Source: a virus. From it: 41,231 bases of DNA. Under the pieces are notes generated by a model. The model did not search any database. It was given only the letters and a program-made list of their open reading frames with translations, and had not been told where the DNA came from. The DNA lies in IMG/VR virus record IMGVR_UViG_3300021963_004898, positions 1-41,231 of that record; one strand, given 5' to 3'. A program made the position numbers and the translations under genes. Shown in pieces: positions 18,529 through 26,360 of this stretch. The number at the start of each line of letters is the position of its first letter. Position 1 is the stretch's first letter.

Positions 18529-19284
18529 TTAAATCCAAGCGTCCCAAAATATTTCACGATTATATTGATCATACAAATCAAGACCAAGATATTCGACACA
18601 ATTAACGGTGTCTTTTTTTAATTCATTTCTTGTGCCCATATTAGGTCCAGTAATATTTTTAAAATCATGTTCATAAGATGGCAACTCAAAAAAGTCATAG
18701 ATACGCTTTGTTTGACTTTTTGGATTACCACAAAATCTACTATAATCAACAAATAAACATCTATCCAAAAAACCCATTGTAATACTATCTAAAAGATTTC
18801 TATGTGAAGTTCCTAAAATGCCATCTGGCCCTGCATAATAATAAGCTCGAGCCGCAATTGAATTTGTATCTCTTAGATTTTGATCAGCGTTCGATAGACT
18901 AAGAGGGTTTTCTCTCCTACTTTTTTCAAACGAAGTCAGAATTTCTGCTGGATTTCTAACACAAACCAATACTTTAATTTGTTTTTGTAGAACAGATTCT
19001 AAAGCTCCAAAAGATGGAGTCCAATTAATATTACGATCAAAAATAATTGGGCGATCATTATTAGCATAGAAACCATCAACAATACCGCTTAAAACGTTTT
19101 TCTTAATTTCAATATCTGAATCGTTACTTAAATTTTTCCATCCAAGATGCACAGCATTAAATACGGATTCTAATGATCCATTAACCTCACCACGTATTTT
19201 TGGATTTTGATTCAGTATATTTGTTATAACTGAAGAGCCTGAACGGGGTAGTCCAGTAATAAAATAAATGTTATCATGTTTCAT
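18529..19284 (-). CDS. Sulfotransferase
   Basis: Probable PAPS-dependent sulfotransferase of 251 residues. The 5'-phosphosulfate loop is FITGLPRSGSSVI (8-20), with the P-loop-like G-x-P-R-S-G-S-S. The 3'-phosphate site is VLVCVRNPAEILTSFEKSRR (105-124), with R110 and S118 in the expected places. This fits Sulfotransfer-type enzymes that sulfate sugars or proteins in bacteria. A TATAAATA lies about 22 bases before the ATG, so the gene heads a late transcript leading into the methyltransferases. Sulfation of fibre glycans or tyrosines is possible but unproven. Sulfotransferases are unusual in phage late regions. Confidence 0.85.
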   Translation of the reverse strand: MKHDNIYFITGLPRSGSSVITNILNQNPKIRGEVNGSLESVFNAVHLGWKNLSNDSDIEIKKNVLSGIVDGFYANNDRPIIFDRNINWTPSFGALESVLQKQIKVLVCVRNPAEILTSFEKSRRENPLSLSNADQNLRDTNSIAARAYYYAGPDGILGTSHRNLLDSITMGFLDRCLFVDYSRFCGNPKSQTKRIYDFFELPSYEHDFKNITGPNMGTRNELKKDTVNCVEYLGLDLYDQYNREIFWDAWI

Positions 19285-19305
19285 TCAAATCACCTTTTAA
19301 AATTT

Positions 19306-19313
19306 TATTTATA
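19306..19313 (-). promoter_or_regulatory. T4-type late promoter for the sulfotransferase
   Basis: Exact TATAAATA on the minus strand in the 49-base gap between the TPR-glycosyltransferase stop and the sulfotransferase ATG, about 22 bases before the start, with an AAGGTGA site between. Confidence 0.75.
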
Positions 19314-19333
19314 TTATAAATTAATATTAAAAA

Positions 19334-20383
19334 TCAAGCCTGTTTGAGAACTTGTTTTGGAAATAATGCCATTAAATCTTTTTTGATGGCATCAAATGGT
19401 TCGTTCCACCGACCAAATGTTTTTTGACGATAGATTGTTGTGGTATCTTGGTACCAAGGACTATGTTTATCACCACATGCCCATACATGATAAGGTAAAA
19501 GTGGTACAACTACCCATGTTGGTTTACCCATAGCGGAAGCAATGTGTGCTATGCTGGTACAAGATGTAATAACCAAATCTAAGTTTTCAATACAAGCCAC
19601 TGTATCTTCCCAAGAAATGATTAAATTTTTTAAATCTGTAATTTCTTCCGATAATTCTCTAGTATCATTATCTCTTTGTAAACTGTAAAATTGTATATGA
19701 TCAAAATCTTTATGTAAATCAATTAAATTTTCTGGTGGAAAAAGACGGAACTGCTGGTGCTCAAACTTAGGATTTCCACTCCAACGTATACCAATTTTTG
19801 GTTTATCTCCAGCATCTTGCAATATATTTTTCCAAACTTCAACACTTTCATTTAAAGCTGAAATATACGGTTTATTTGGAAGGTCGTCAAAAGAATGTCC
19901 AAAAAGCCAGCTACAACTAAATCCTGGTATCCAAAAATCATGATATGTACTTGATACTTCATTTAGAGTAATACACCTTTCAACGCCAACAATTCTAGAA
20001 AATAATGAGTGTAATGTACGATCACAACATAAAATACATTTGCCACCTCTTTTCCAAACTTCTGTTGCAAATCTAACAGAAATAATGTTATCACCATATC
20101 CAGCTTCAAGATTAATAATTACAGTTTTTCCTTTTAAATCGCTTTGGTCCCAAATTGGTTTTGTTGTATTGATTTTAGGAGATCCATAAACATTAAGTGC
20201 TCGACCATATTCAAGGCATTGAAATCCTTCTTGTAATTTTTTTTGATTGATGAGAAACCATCCACGATTAAATTTACTTCGTGGATCTTTAGGATCTAAA
20301 ACTTCTAATTGTTCTGCTATTTTCCAAGCTTCTTCAAATCTACCGCGAATCATTAAGTTTAGTTGTTGATCAATTAAATGCAT
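19334..20383 (-). CDS. TPR-containing GT-B glycosyltransferase (GT9/GT41-like)
   Basis: A 349-residue protein. The first 65 residues look like one or two TPR helices (GRFEEAWKIAEQLEVLDPKD, then FNRGWFLINQKKLQEGFQCL). The rest resembles the glycosyltransferase part of TPR-O-GlcNAc-transferase-like and GT9 proteins: VIINLEAGYGDNIISVRF (88-105), KIGIRWSGNPKFEHQQFRLF (about 196-215) and LVITSCTSIAHIASAMGKPT (about 275-294), where the Ser/Thr/His contact the nucleotide sugar. Members of this type can glycosylate proteins on Ser/Thr, which fits the many Thr/Ser-rich collagen-like fibres nearby. It has its own late promoter about 26 bases before the ATG. Confidence 0.8.
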   Translation of the reverse strand: MHLIDQQLNLMIRGRFEEAWKIAEQLEVLDPKDPRSKFNRGWFLINQKKLQEGFQCLEYGRALNVYGSPKINTTKPIWDQSDLKGKTVIINLEAGYGDNIISVRFATEVWKRGGKCILCCDRTLHSLFSRIVGVERCITLNEVSSTYHDFWIPGFSCSWLFGHSFDDLPNKPYISALNESVEVWKNILQDAGDKPKIGIRWSGNPKFEHQQFRLFPPENLIDLHKDFDHIQFYSLQRDNDTRELSEEITDLKNLIISWEDTVACIENLDLVITSCTSIAHIASAMGKPTWVVVPLLPYHVWACGDKHSPWYQDTTTIYRQKTFGRWNEPFDAIKKDLMALFPKQVLKQA

Positions 20384-20408
20384 TTTATATTTATCAAAGT
20401 AATAAAGT

Positions 20409-20416
20409 TATTTATA
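20409..20416 (-). promoter_or_regulatory. T4-type late promoter for the TPR-glycosyltransferase
   Basis: Exact TATAAATA on the minus strand in the 70-base gap before the TPR-glycosyltransferase, about 26 bases before its ATG, the same spacing as for gp13 and gp19. Confidence 0.77.
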
Positions 20417-20453
20417 TGTTAAATTTAAAGCCTATAATTTGAAATTTTTGACA

Positions 20454-21410
20454 TTAAAACGTAATAGCTACACCATGAACACCACCAACTGCTACAGCAG
20501 TCCATGAACTAGTTCCTATTTGTACTGGTGAAGATTTACTAACGTTAGTACCATCACCTAGTTGGCCTGTATTATTATTCCCCCATGCAAATAAAGCACC
20601 ATCGGATCGAATAGCATACACTTGGTTAAACCCACTACTCACAGAAGTCCATGAGCTGGTTCCTACTTGCACAGGTGAAGATTTACTAACGTTAGTACCA
20701 TCACCTAAAGGATTTCCGCCACCATTGAAGGTTATATTTTGACCCCATGCAAATAGAGCACCACCAGATCGAATAGCGTGACTCCAATTACCAGTGCTGG
20801 AGCCAGAAACTCGAGCTAACGTCCATGAACTAGTTCCTACTTGTACTGGTGAAGATTTATCAATGGTAGTACCGTCACCTAGTTGGCCACTATTGTTGCG
20901 ACCCCATGAAAATAGAGCTCCACCGGATCGAATGGCAAGAGTATGACCCGCTCCACTAGTACTCACAGAAGTCCATGAGCTGGTTCCTACTTGTACTGGT
21001 GAAGATTTACTAATGGTAGTACCATCACCTAGTTGACCAAGAGTATTACTATTACCCCATGAAAATAGAGCTCCATCTGATCGAATGGCCATCCAGTGGT
21101 TTCCTGTTCCAGTATAAAGTGGCTTCGTACTGATCGCAGTCCATGAGCTGGTTCCTACTTGTACTGGTGAGGCTGAAGTAGCTGGAAGTCCAGCGCCTGT
21201 AAGACCTGTATTTCCCCATACAAACATGGCTCCATCTGATCGAATGGCCATAGCGTTCGACCAGCCAATTTGTATTGCAGTCCAACTTTTTATTTCAGTA
21301 TTACCAAGAGATGTTCCTAGTTGGCCAAAGGAATTAGCTCCCCATGTATATAAAAATTTCTTACTTGTGGGAGCTGCAGCTTTTGAAAAAAATTGTTCTA
21401 TGAATAACAT
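20454..21410 (-). CDS. RCC1-repeat beta-propeller protein, putative adhesin
   Basis: A 318-residue protein made almost wholly of RCC1-like repeats. About six units carry the pattern WGxNxxGQLGDGTxxxKSSPVQ-VGTSSW-T-x-AIRSDGALF. The first (WGANSFGQLGTSLGN) begins at about residue 23 after the short N-terminal segment MLFIEQFFSKAAAPTSKKF, and the last ends at the C-terminus (VAVGGVHGVAITF). RCC1 repeats fold into a beta-propeller, usually seven blades, so the propeller here may be closed with a partial blade or by oligomerisation. Several repeats are nearly identical in DNA, implying recent duplication. Its place beside fibre genes suggests a binding head at a fibre tip, but no enzyme motif is visible. 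Confidence 0.85.
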   Translation of the reverse strand: MLFIEQFFSKAAAPTSKKFLYTWGANSFGQLGTSLGNTEIKSWTAIQIGWSNAMAIRSDGAMFVWGNTGLTGAGLPATSASPVQVGTSSWTAISTKPLYTGTGNHWMAIRSDGALFSWGNSNTLGQLGDGTTISKSSPVQVGTSSWTSVSTSGAGHTLAIRSGGALFSWGRNNSGQLGDGTTIDKSSPVQVGTSSWTLARVSGSSTGNWSHAIRSGGALFAWGQNITFNGGGNPLGDGTNVSKSSPVQVGTSSWTSVSSGFNQVYAIRSDGALFAWGNNNTGQLGDGTNVSKSSPVQIGTSSWTAVAVGGVHGVAITF

Positions 21411-21418
21411 AATTTAAA

Positions 21419-21913
21419 CTATACTGGTTCCAATAATGGCCATCTAACTTGATTTATATCAGTGATATCATTATTAAAATATACTTCTGTAATATCTCTA
21501 AGAGCTTGACGATAAACTATCCATTTGTTTTTTGTTTCTTCATCGAATGAGTTTTGGACATCATCCAGTTGTGTCCAATCAGAATCAATTAATTTTTTAT
21601 TTCTTTCATTCCTTAGCGTTTCCATAAATTGTTGTTTTTGTAAAACAGCATCTACAACTACTATTTCTTTTGCAGTCAAAATAGGAATTTCTAAAACTTG
21701 ATCATTTTCAAATTTATATTCATTATCATTTATAAAATAGTTTACATCATCATATGAAATTTCTTGTTTTGTTACAGGATACCATCCTAAACTCTTTAAA
21801 AATGGTAGATCATTTGCAGATAAATCTAATCCGCTAATGTTTCTCCAATTTCTAGGCAACACATCATAACGACCTGTAACCTCATTGTTTTCCACGGTAG
21901 CCCAATTTGCCAT
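21419..21913 (-). CDS. Tail fibre assembly/chaperone-like protein
   Basis: A 164-residue protein, probably related to phage tail-assembly chaperone proteins (the Phage_tail_APC type). The N-terminus MANWATVENNEVTGRYDVLP with PFLKSLGWYPV resembles the opening 'xWAxVxNGxVxxxxxxLPxxW' of those proteins. The C-terminal half (ETLRNERNKKLIDSDWTQLD, KWIVYRQALRDI, WPLLEP) matches the 'lRxxRnxLLxxsDWTqlpDsp...WxxYRQaLRDi...VxWPxxP' layout of the family. The ATG has AGGAG about seven bases upstream. It sits between the RCC1 protein and a small fibre protein, where a dedicated chaperone makes sense. The function is inferred from similarity of pattern. Confidence 0.75.
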   Translation of the reverse strand: MANWATVENNEVTGRYDVLPRNWRNISGLDLSANDLPFLKSLGWYPVTKQEISYDDVNYFINDNEYKFENDQVLEIPILTAKEIVVVDAVLQKQQFMETLRNERNKKLIDSDWTQLDDVQNSFDEETKNKWIVYRQALRDITEVYFNNDITDINQVRWPLLEPV

Positions 21914-21925
21914 TTTTTTCTCCTA

Positions 21926-22303
21926 TTATTTACTATCAAGCATAGTAACAACACCACGCCATGTTGTTCCACTATCATCTGTAACAAATGTTAAAATATC
22001 AACTCCAGAAGTTGTTAAGGTTGGAGCTGTTCCACCTGGCCACTTAACGCTTGGCCAATTTTGTGTTGCTGACCCACCGTTAGTTAATTCCAAAACAAAC
22101 CCCGTAGCCGCCGTACTTGCTGAGATTGGATTTGAAAAAGTCCAAGTTGTAGTGCCAGTTGTAGTGGCTGATACAAAATTACCTAAAGAAATATCAATTG
22201 TTCTAGAACCACTACCTGATCCCAATATATTATGTGTTGTTGCATATCGGGTAATTGTTCTATCATCATTTATATATGCTGAACCAGCTAAATTATATGG
22301 CAT
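21926..22303 (-). CDS. Small fibre-tip-like structural protein
   Basis: A 125-residue Thr/Ser/Gly-rich protein. Its second half (FVLELTNGGSATQNWPSVKW and onward through TSGVDILTFVTDDSGTTWRG) matches a beta domain often found as the C-terminal part of larger phage fibre proteins; here it stands alone. The ATG at 22303 lies inside the 3' end of the collagen-like S74 gene (11-base overlap), suggesting translational coupling. It may be a separate tip or a piece split off a longer fibre. No transmembrane segment, signal or enzyme motif is visible. Confidence 0.72.
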   Translation of the reverse strand: MPYNLAGSAYINDDRTITRYATTHNILGSGSGSRTIDISLGNFVSATTTGTTTWTFSNPISASTAATGFVLELTNGGSATQNWPSVKWPGGTAPTLTTSGVDILTFVTDDSGTTWRGVVTMLDSK

Positions 22304-23624
22304 GATTACCGGATTCTCCTATTTTAAGTTTTGCATTTAATTCATTGATCTGGATTTGTTGCTCTTTTATAGCTTCAACTAATACACCAATGATACCATT
22401 ATAGTTTAGACTTATCGACGTGGTTTCGCCAATGTTATATTCAATCAACTCTGGTAAAAATTGTTCTACTTCTTGAGCTATCAAACCAGCAGATTTTTTA
22501 CCATTATCTTTCCATGTGAACTGTACACCATTGAGACCATTCACGATATCTAATGAATTTTCAATTTTATTTATATTCTCTTTAAAGTTTTTATCAGAAA
22601 GAGAGTTGAATACAGTTGCATTCAATGTACCAGTTGATGGGTTAAAGTATAGCTTAGTGGATGATACCTTTGCTGCAGTATATGTTCCAGTCGTTGTTGT
22701 CGACAACGTTGGGTAATATGATGCATTAGTTGTTGTATCATCAGTAACCGTAGCTCCACCGCCTGATGCACTTAATGCAACACCACCAAGATAGATACTA
22801 TTAAAGTACCCAGTTGGCGCAGTTATAGTACCAGTAGCTCCAGTAAACCCTGTAGCTCCAGTAGTTCCTGCTGAAACATATACACTAGCATTAATAGTTC
22901 CAGTAGCACCCCATGCTACACCAGTCGCACCTTGAGGACCAACAAATAATGCACCACCAAACCAACCGGCGCCAGTTGGACCAGTTGCTCCTTGTCCGCC
23001 TGTAGCACCAACCAGTAAGAATGCCGACATATTTGATACGCCACCTGAAGGACCTGTTGCACCACTAACTCCATTACTACCAGCTGGACCTGTTGCACCA
23101 TCAACTCCATTACTACCAGCTGGACCTGTTGCACCATTTGAACCAGCAACACCTGATGCTCCTTGAACACCTGAAGCACCTTGTGCACCTACAGCTCCAT
23201 CGAGGTTGACTGTCCAGCTAGCATAAGTACCACCACCTTGAAAGTCATACTTATCAAATGTTAAAGATCCTGTACCAGAGTTATATGATGTGACACGTCC
23301 ATGTTGGTGATTAGAAGCATCATATGTGAGTATGATAGTTTGATTAGCTGAATAAGCTAGACCTGTACCGACAGTAACAGTTTGACTTCCAGTATCAGCT
23401 ATAGTAAATGATGTAGTAGATGTTGTAAGATATCTATCACCGGATGTGCCTGTTGCTCCTGCAGGGCCGGTAGCACCATTAGTTCCAGCTACACCTGTAG
23501 CACCCGATAATGTACCTGTGGCTCCTATCCATTCACCTGAAGTATTGATTACATCGATTGCTCCGGTAGATCCGGCAACGGCTAAGCCGTTCTTTACTAA
23601 GAACTTACTATTTGTTGTAGCCAA
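22293..23624 (-). CDS. Collagen-like tail fibre with S74 intramolecular chaperone
   Basis: A 443-residue fibre protein. The N-terminal block (MATTNSKFLVKNGLAV..., about 1-36) is shared with the next two collagen-like fibres and is probably the attachment piece. A globular module at about 62-146 (GDRYLTTSTTSFTI to NLDGAVG) recurs in the other fibres. Gly-X-Y triplets fill about 147-190, with more around 205-260. The last about 105 residues (SDKNFKENINKIENSLDIVN, KKSAGLIAQEVEQFLPELIE) form a Peptidase_S74/chaperone-of-endosialidase domain, which drives trimerisation and often cleaves itself at the N-terminal Ser of this domain. The start is TTG, chosen because the paralogues (GTG) align there and the codons following match. 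No in-frame ATG precedes it. Confidence 0.87.
   Translation of the reverse strand: MATTNSKFLVKNGLAVAGSTGAIDVINTSGEWIGATGTLSGATGVAGTNGATGPAGATGTSGDRYLTTSTTSFTIADTGSQTVTVGTGLAYSANQTIILTYDASNHQHGRVTSYNSGTGSLTFDKYDFQGGGTYASWTVNLDGAVGAQGASGVQGASGVAGSNGATGPAGSNGVDGATGPAGSNGVSGATGPSGGVSNMSAFLLVGATGGQGATGPTGAGWFGGALFVGPQGATGVAWGATGTINASVYVSAGTTGATGFTGATGTITAPTGYFNSIYLGGVALSASGGGATVTDDTTTNASYYPTLSTTTTGTYTAAKVSSTKLYFNPSTGTLNATVFNSLSDKNFKENINKIENSLDIVNGLNGVQFTWKDNGKKSAGLIAQEVEQFLPELIEYNIGETTSISLNYNGIIGVLVEAIKEQQIQINELNAKLKIGESGNHAI
23067..23137 (-). repeat. Direct repeat in the S74 fibre gene
   Basis: Two copies of a 35-base stretch, offset by 36 bases (23067-23101 and 23103-23137), encode repeated Gly-X-Y triplets of the collagen stretch. 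No mismatch is visible across the 35 bases. Confidence 0.85.
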
Positions 23625-23660
23625 GGTTCATTTTCCCCTTAGATCATTTTGATCAATTAA

Positions 23661-23990
23661 TTAATATGCGTATGTGATTTTACCAAAGTCTGTTCGTGAC
23701 TTAAAATCCCCGTTTAATATAGCAACTATTAAAGTCGCTCCATCCCAGCTTTCTATTACACCATAAGCTGGTTTTTGTATATCTATGCCTGCGGTGTCAA
23801 ACATCATCGATCTACCAATATAATCTTCAAATGGGATTTGATTATACCACCATGAAGTTGGATAAACGAATGCTTTACCTGCAGGTATGGTGGTATTATC
23901 CAAATGAGTAAATGATGATATAGGATTTAACCTATTATCATCATCTACAGTTATTCCACCTATTTGACCGATCCCACCTCTAATGCTCAT
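23661..23990 (-). CDS. Small fibre-associated protein of unknown function
   Basis: A 109-residue protein I do not recognise. It begins MSIRGGIGQIGGITVDDDNR and has aromatic-rich SFTHL..PTSWWYNQIPFEDY and a hydrophobic stretch ATLIVAILNGDF. It has no cysteines and no clear enzyme motif. It sits between two collagen-like fibre genes with gaps of 7 and 36 bases, so a structural role in the fibre block is likely. It lacks a strong ribosome binding site and may be translated by re-initiation from the upstream fibre gene. Confidence 0.7.
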   Translation of the reverse strand: MSIRGGIGQIGGITVDDDNRLNPISSFTHLDNTTIPAGKAFVYPTSWWYNQIPFEDYIGRSMMFDTAGIDIQKPAYGVIESWDGATLIVAILNGDFKSRTDFGKITYAY

Positions 23991-23997
23991 GATCTAT

Positions 23998-26334
23998 TTA
24001 TGCGTCTACATCTAATCTAAGGAATTTAATTGCTGGGATTCCTGACGTTGCTAATGCTTCTAATTGAACAGTACTTCCATTTGTAGAAGCTGACACATCA
24101 AATAGTTTACCATTTGTATTAACAGAAGCGTATTCTGTTATGTAAACATTAGAAGATGTATGAGTTAATATAACTTGAGTAGCTTGAACACCTGATGCAC
24201 CTGGTAACTTACCTTGTAATAGATATTTTGTAGTGCCAACGACGTTAGCAGCAAATGAATCTATAACGCCTGTAGAACCAGAAACAGCTGAAGTCGCTCC
24301 AGTTACAGTACTATAACCTGTCGCACCATTAGTACCTGAAGCACCTAATATACCTGAAGCACCGCTAGCACCAGCAGCACCACTTGCACCAGTTGGACCA
24401 GAAGCACCAGCTGTACCTGCTGTACCTGCTGTACCTGCTGCACCTTGAGTTCCTTGAGCACCAACAACACCTTGAGTTCCAGTAGTACCAAATGCTCCTG
24501 TAGCACCTGAGGCACCTTGATCTCCGCTTGAACCTTTTGCTCCTGTAGAACCTGTAGCACCTTGGCCACCTAAGACACCACTTGCACCCATAGCACCTAC
24601 AGCGCCATCAAGGTTAACTTTGAATGTCCAAGGGCTCACTGGATTAACAAATGGTAGACTACCTACGAATCCTGTCCTATTATATGCTAATACTCCAGTT
24701 GAATTATTATATGATGTAACCTCAGCTTCTTGATAATTGTTTTCATCGTAAGCTAAGATGATACCTTGACCTGATGAGAAATTAAATCCATAATCTCCAG
24801 CCTCAGGATCTGCATTTAATTGAATGCCTGTTGCACCTGTTGAACCAAATGTGTGCATGGAAGTAGCATTAGCAGTGGTATTATATCTTTCACCATGACT
24901 ACCAGTAGCACCATGAGTTCCTGTTGCACCAGTAATACCTTGAGAACCTGTAGCTCCGTTAGTACCTTGTGAACCGCTTGCACCTTGGATACCAGTTGCA
25001 CCAGTTGGACCAGTTGTACCTGCAACACCACTAGCACCAGTCGCACCAGCAGAACCAACTAAACCTTGAGAACCAATAGTACCAGTCGCACCGCTTGCGC
25101 CTTGTGTACCTGTGATACCTTGAGAACCAATAGTACCAGTAGCACCTAAAGCGCCTGTAGCACCTGAAGCACCTTGGTTACCTTGTGGACCTTGACTACC
25201 TGTAGCACCTTGTGGGCCACTAGCGCCAGTCGCACCTTGCACACCAGCTACACCTACAGTGCCTACACTACCAACCGCACCTTGAAGGCCACTAGCTCCT
25301 TGAGTACCTTGTGGTCCTTGAGAACCTTGTGAACCTGTTGCACCCTGAGAACCACTTGCACCTTGAGTACCTTGTGGTCCTTGAGAACCTGAAGCACCTT
25401 GAACACCTGATGCACCTGTTGCACCTTGAGAACCTACTGTACCTAATACACCTTGTGCACCTTGAGTTCCTAATGTTCCTGTAGCACCTGTTGCACCTGC
25501 TGGTCCTTGACTACCTGTTGCTCCTGTTGCACCAGTAGAACCTGCAAGACCTGTTGCACCTGTCGCACCAGCTGGACCAATCGATCCGCTTAAGTTAACT
25601 TCCCATGATGAATACATGCCTGAACCGGCAGCTTCATCTTTTGAAAATACTAATAAACCTGTACCATCATCATAACTAATAACAGTACCATGTTGATGAT
25701 TATCAATATCATACGCTAAAATAATTGTTTGGCCTACTGAGTATTCCATTGATTTGTTTATCAATGTCACTGAACCAGTAGCTCCATCTGCACTTATTGT
25801 AAATGGTGTTGTAGAAGAAGAATGATAGTTATCACCATGAAGACCGGTTGCACCTAATATACCAGTTGCACCTTGATTTCCTTGTGTACCTTGACTACCT
25901 ACGGCACCTTGAAAGCCTGAAGCTCCTTGTACTCCTGAAGCACCTTGGTTACCTTGAGGTCCTTGAGAACCTTGTGCACCTGAAGCACCTTGAGTTCCTT
26001 GAGCACCAACAACACCTTGAGATCCTGTAGCACCTAATGCACCAGTAGAACCTTGTGCACCTGTAGCTCCTTGACCGCCTTGTGTACCAACCGAACCGAT
26101 GTTACCAGTAGCACCTGTAGAACCAACATTTCCGGTTGTACCAGTCGCTCCACTAACACCTGTTGCTCCAGTAAAACCTACTGAACCGGTAGCACCATAT
26201 GGACTCTCTCCAGCTCCTGAAGCTCCTATCCAATTACCATTTGCATCAATAACACCATAAGAACCTGAAGCACCACTAGCGCCGCCAACGGCTACGCCAT
26301 TTTTTATTCTAAACTTTACGTTATTTGTTGCCAC
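23998..26334 (-). CDS. Large modular collagen-like tail fibre
   Basis: A 778-residue fibre. After the shared N-terminal block ([18 protein letters not shown], about 1-40) come Gly-X-Y runs rich in GAT, GAS, GTQ and GPQ, broken by two copies of the globular module: residues 167-253 ([14 protein letters not shown] to NLSGSIG) and about 480-580 ([13 protein letters not shown] to NLDGAVG). The C-terminal about 90 residues ([20 protein letters not shown] to [10 protein letters not shown]) match the end of the next fibre and are probably the trimerising tip. It begins with GTG after AGGAGATAAGC. No cysteine is evident. Confidence 0.87.
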   Translation of the reverse strand: MATNNVKFRIKNGVAVGGASGASGSYGVIDANGNWIGASGAGESPYGATGSVGFTGATGVSGATGTTGNVGSTGATGNIGSVGTQGGQGATGAQGSTGALGATGSQGVVGAQGTQGASGAQGSQGPQGNQGASGVQGASGFQGAVGSQGTQGNQGATGILGATGLHGDNYHSSSTTPFTISADGATGSVTLINKSMEYSVGQTIILAYDIDNHQHGTVISYDDGTGLLVFSKDEAAGSGMYSSWEVNLSGSIGPAGATGATGLAGSTGATGATGSQGPAGATGATGTLGTQGAQGVLGTVGSQGATGASGVQGASGSQGPQGTQGASGSQGATGSQGSQGPQGTQGASGLQGAVGSVGTVGVAGVQGATGASGPQGATGSQGPQGNQGASGATGALGATGTIGSQGITGTQGASGATGTIGSQGLVGSAGATGASGVAGTTGPTGATGIQGASGSQGTNGATGSQGITGATGTHGATGSHGERYNTTANATSMHTFGSTGATGIQLNADPEAGDYGFNFSSGQGIILAYDENNYQEAEVTSYNNSTGVLAYNRTGFVGSLPFVNPVSPWTFKVNLDGAVGAMGASGVLGGQGATGSTGAKGSSGDQGASGATGAFGTTGTQGVVGAQGTQGAAGTAGTAGTAGASGPTGASGAAGASGASGILGASGTNGATGYSTVTGATSAVSGSTGVIDSFAANVVGTTKYLLQGKLPGASGVQATQVILTHTSSNVYITEYASVNTNGKLFDVSASTNGSTVQLEALATSGIPAIKFLRLDVDA
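24300..26200 (-). repeat. Collagen-coding low-complexity DNA in the 778-residue fibre
   Basis: Nine-base periodicity encoding Gly-X-Y triplets, interrupted by non-repetitive DNA for the two globular modules (about 24594-24894 and 25576-25836). Many units differ from each other at only one or two bases. Confidence 0.8.
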
Positions 26335-26360
26335 GCTTATCTCCTAGATCGTGTGTGTTA

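Noticed and set aside
22568-22575. TATAAATA on the minus strand inside the S74 fibre gene
   Set aside because: It lies within the chaperone coding region, with no gene start within 200 bases downstream.
23994-24002. Near-octamer CATAAATA before the 109-residue protein
   Set aside because: It has one mismatch and ends only about four bases before the ATG, so it cannot place a start site upstream.
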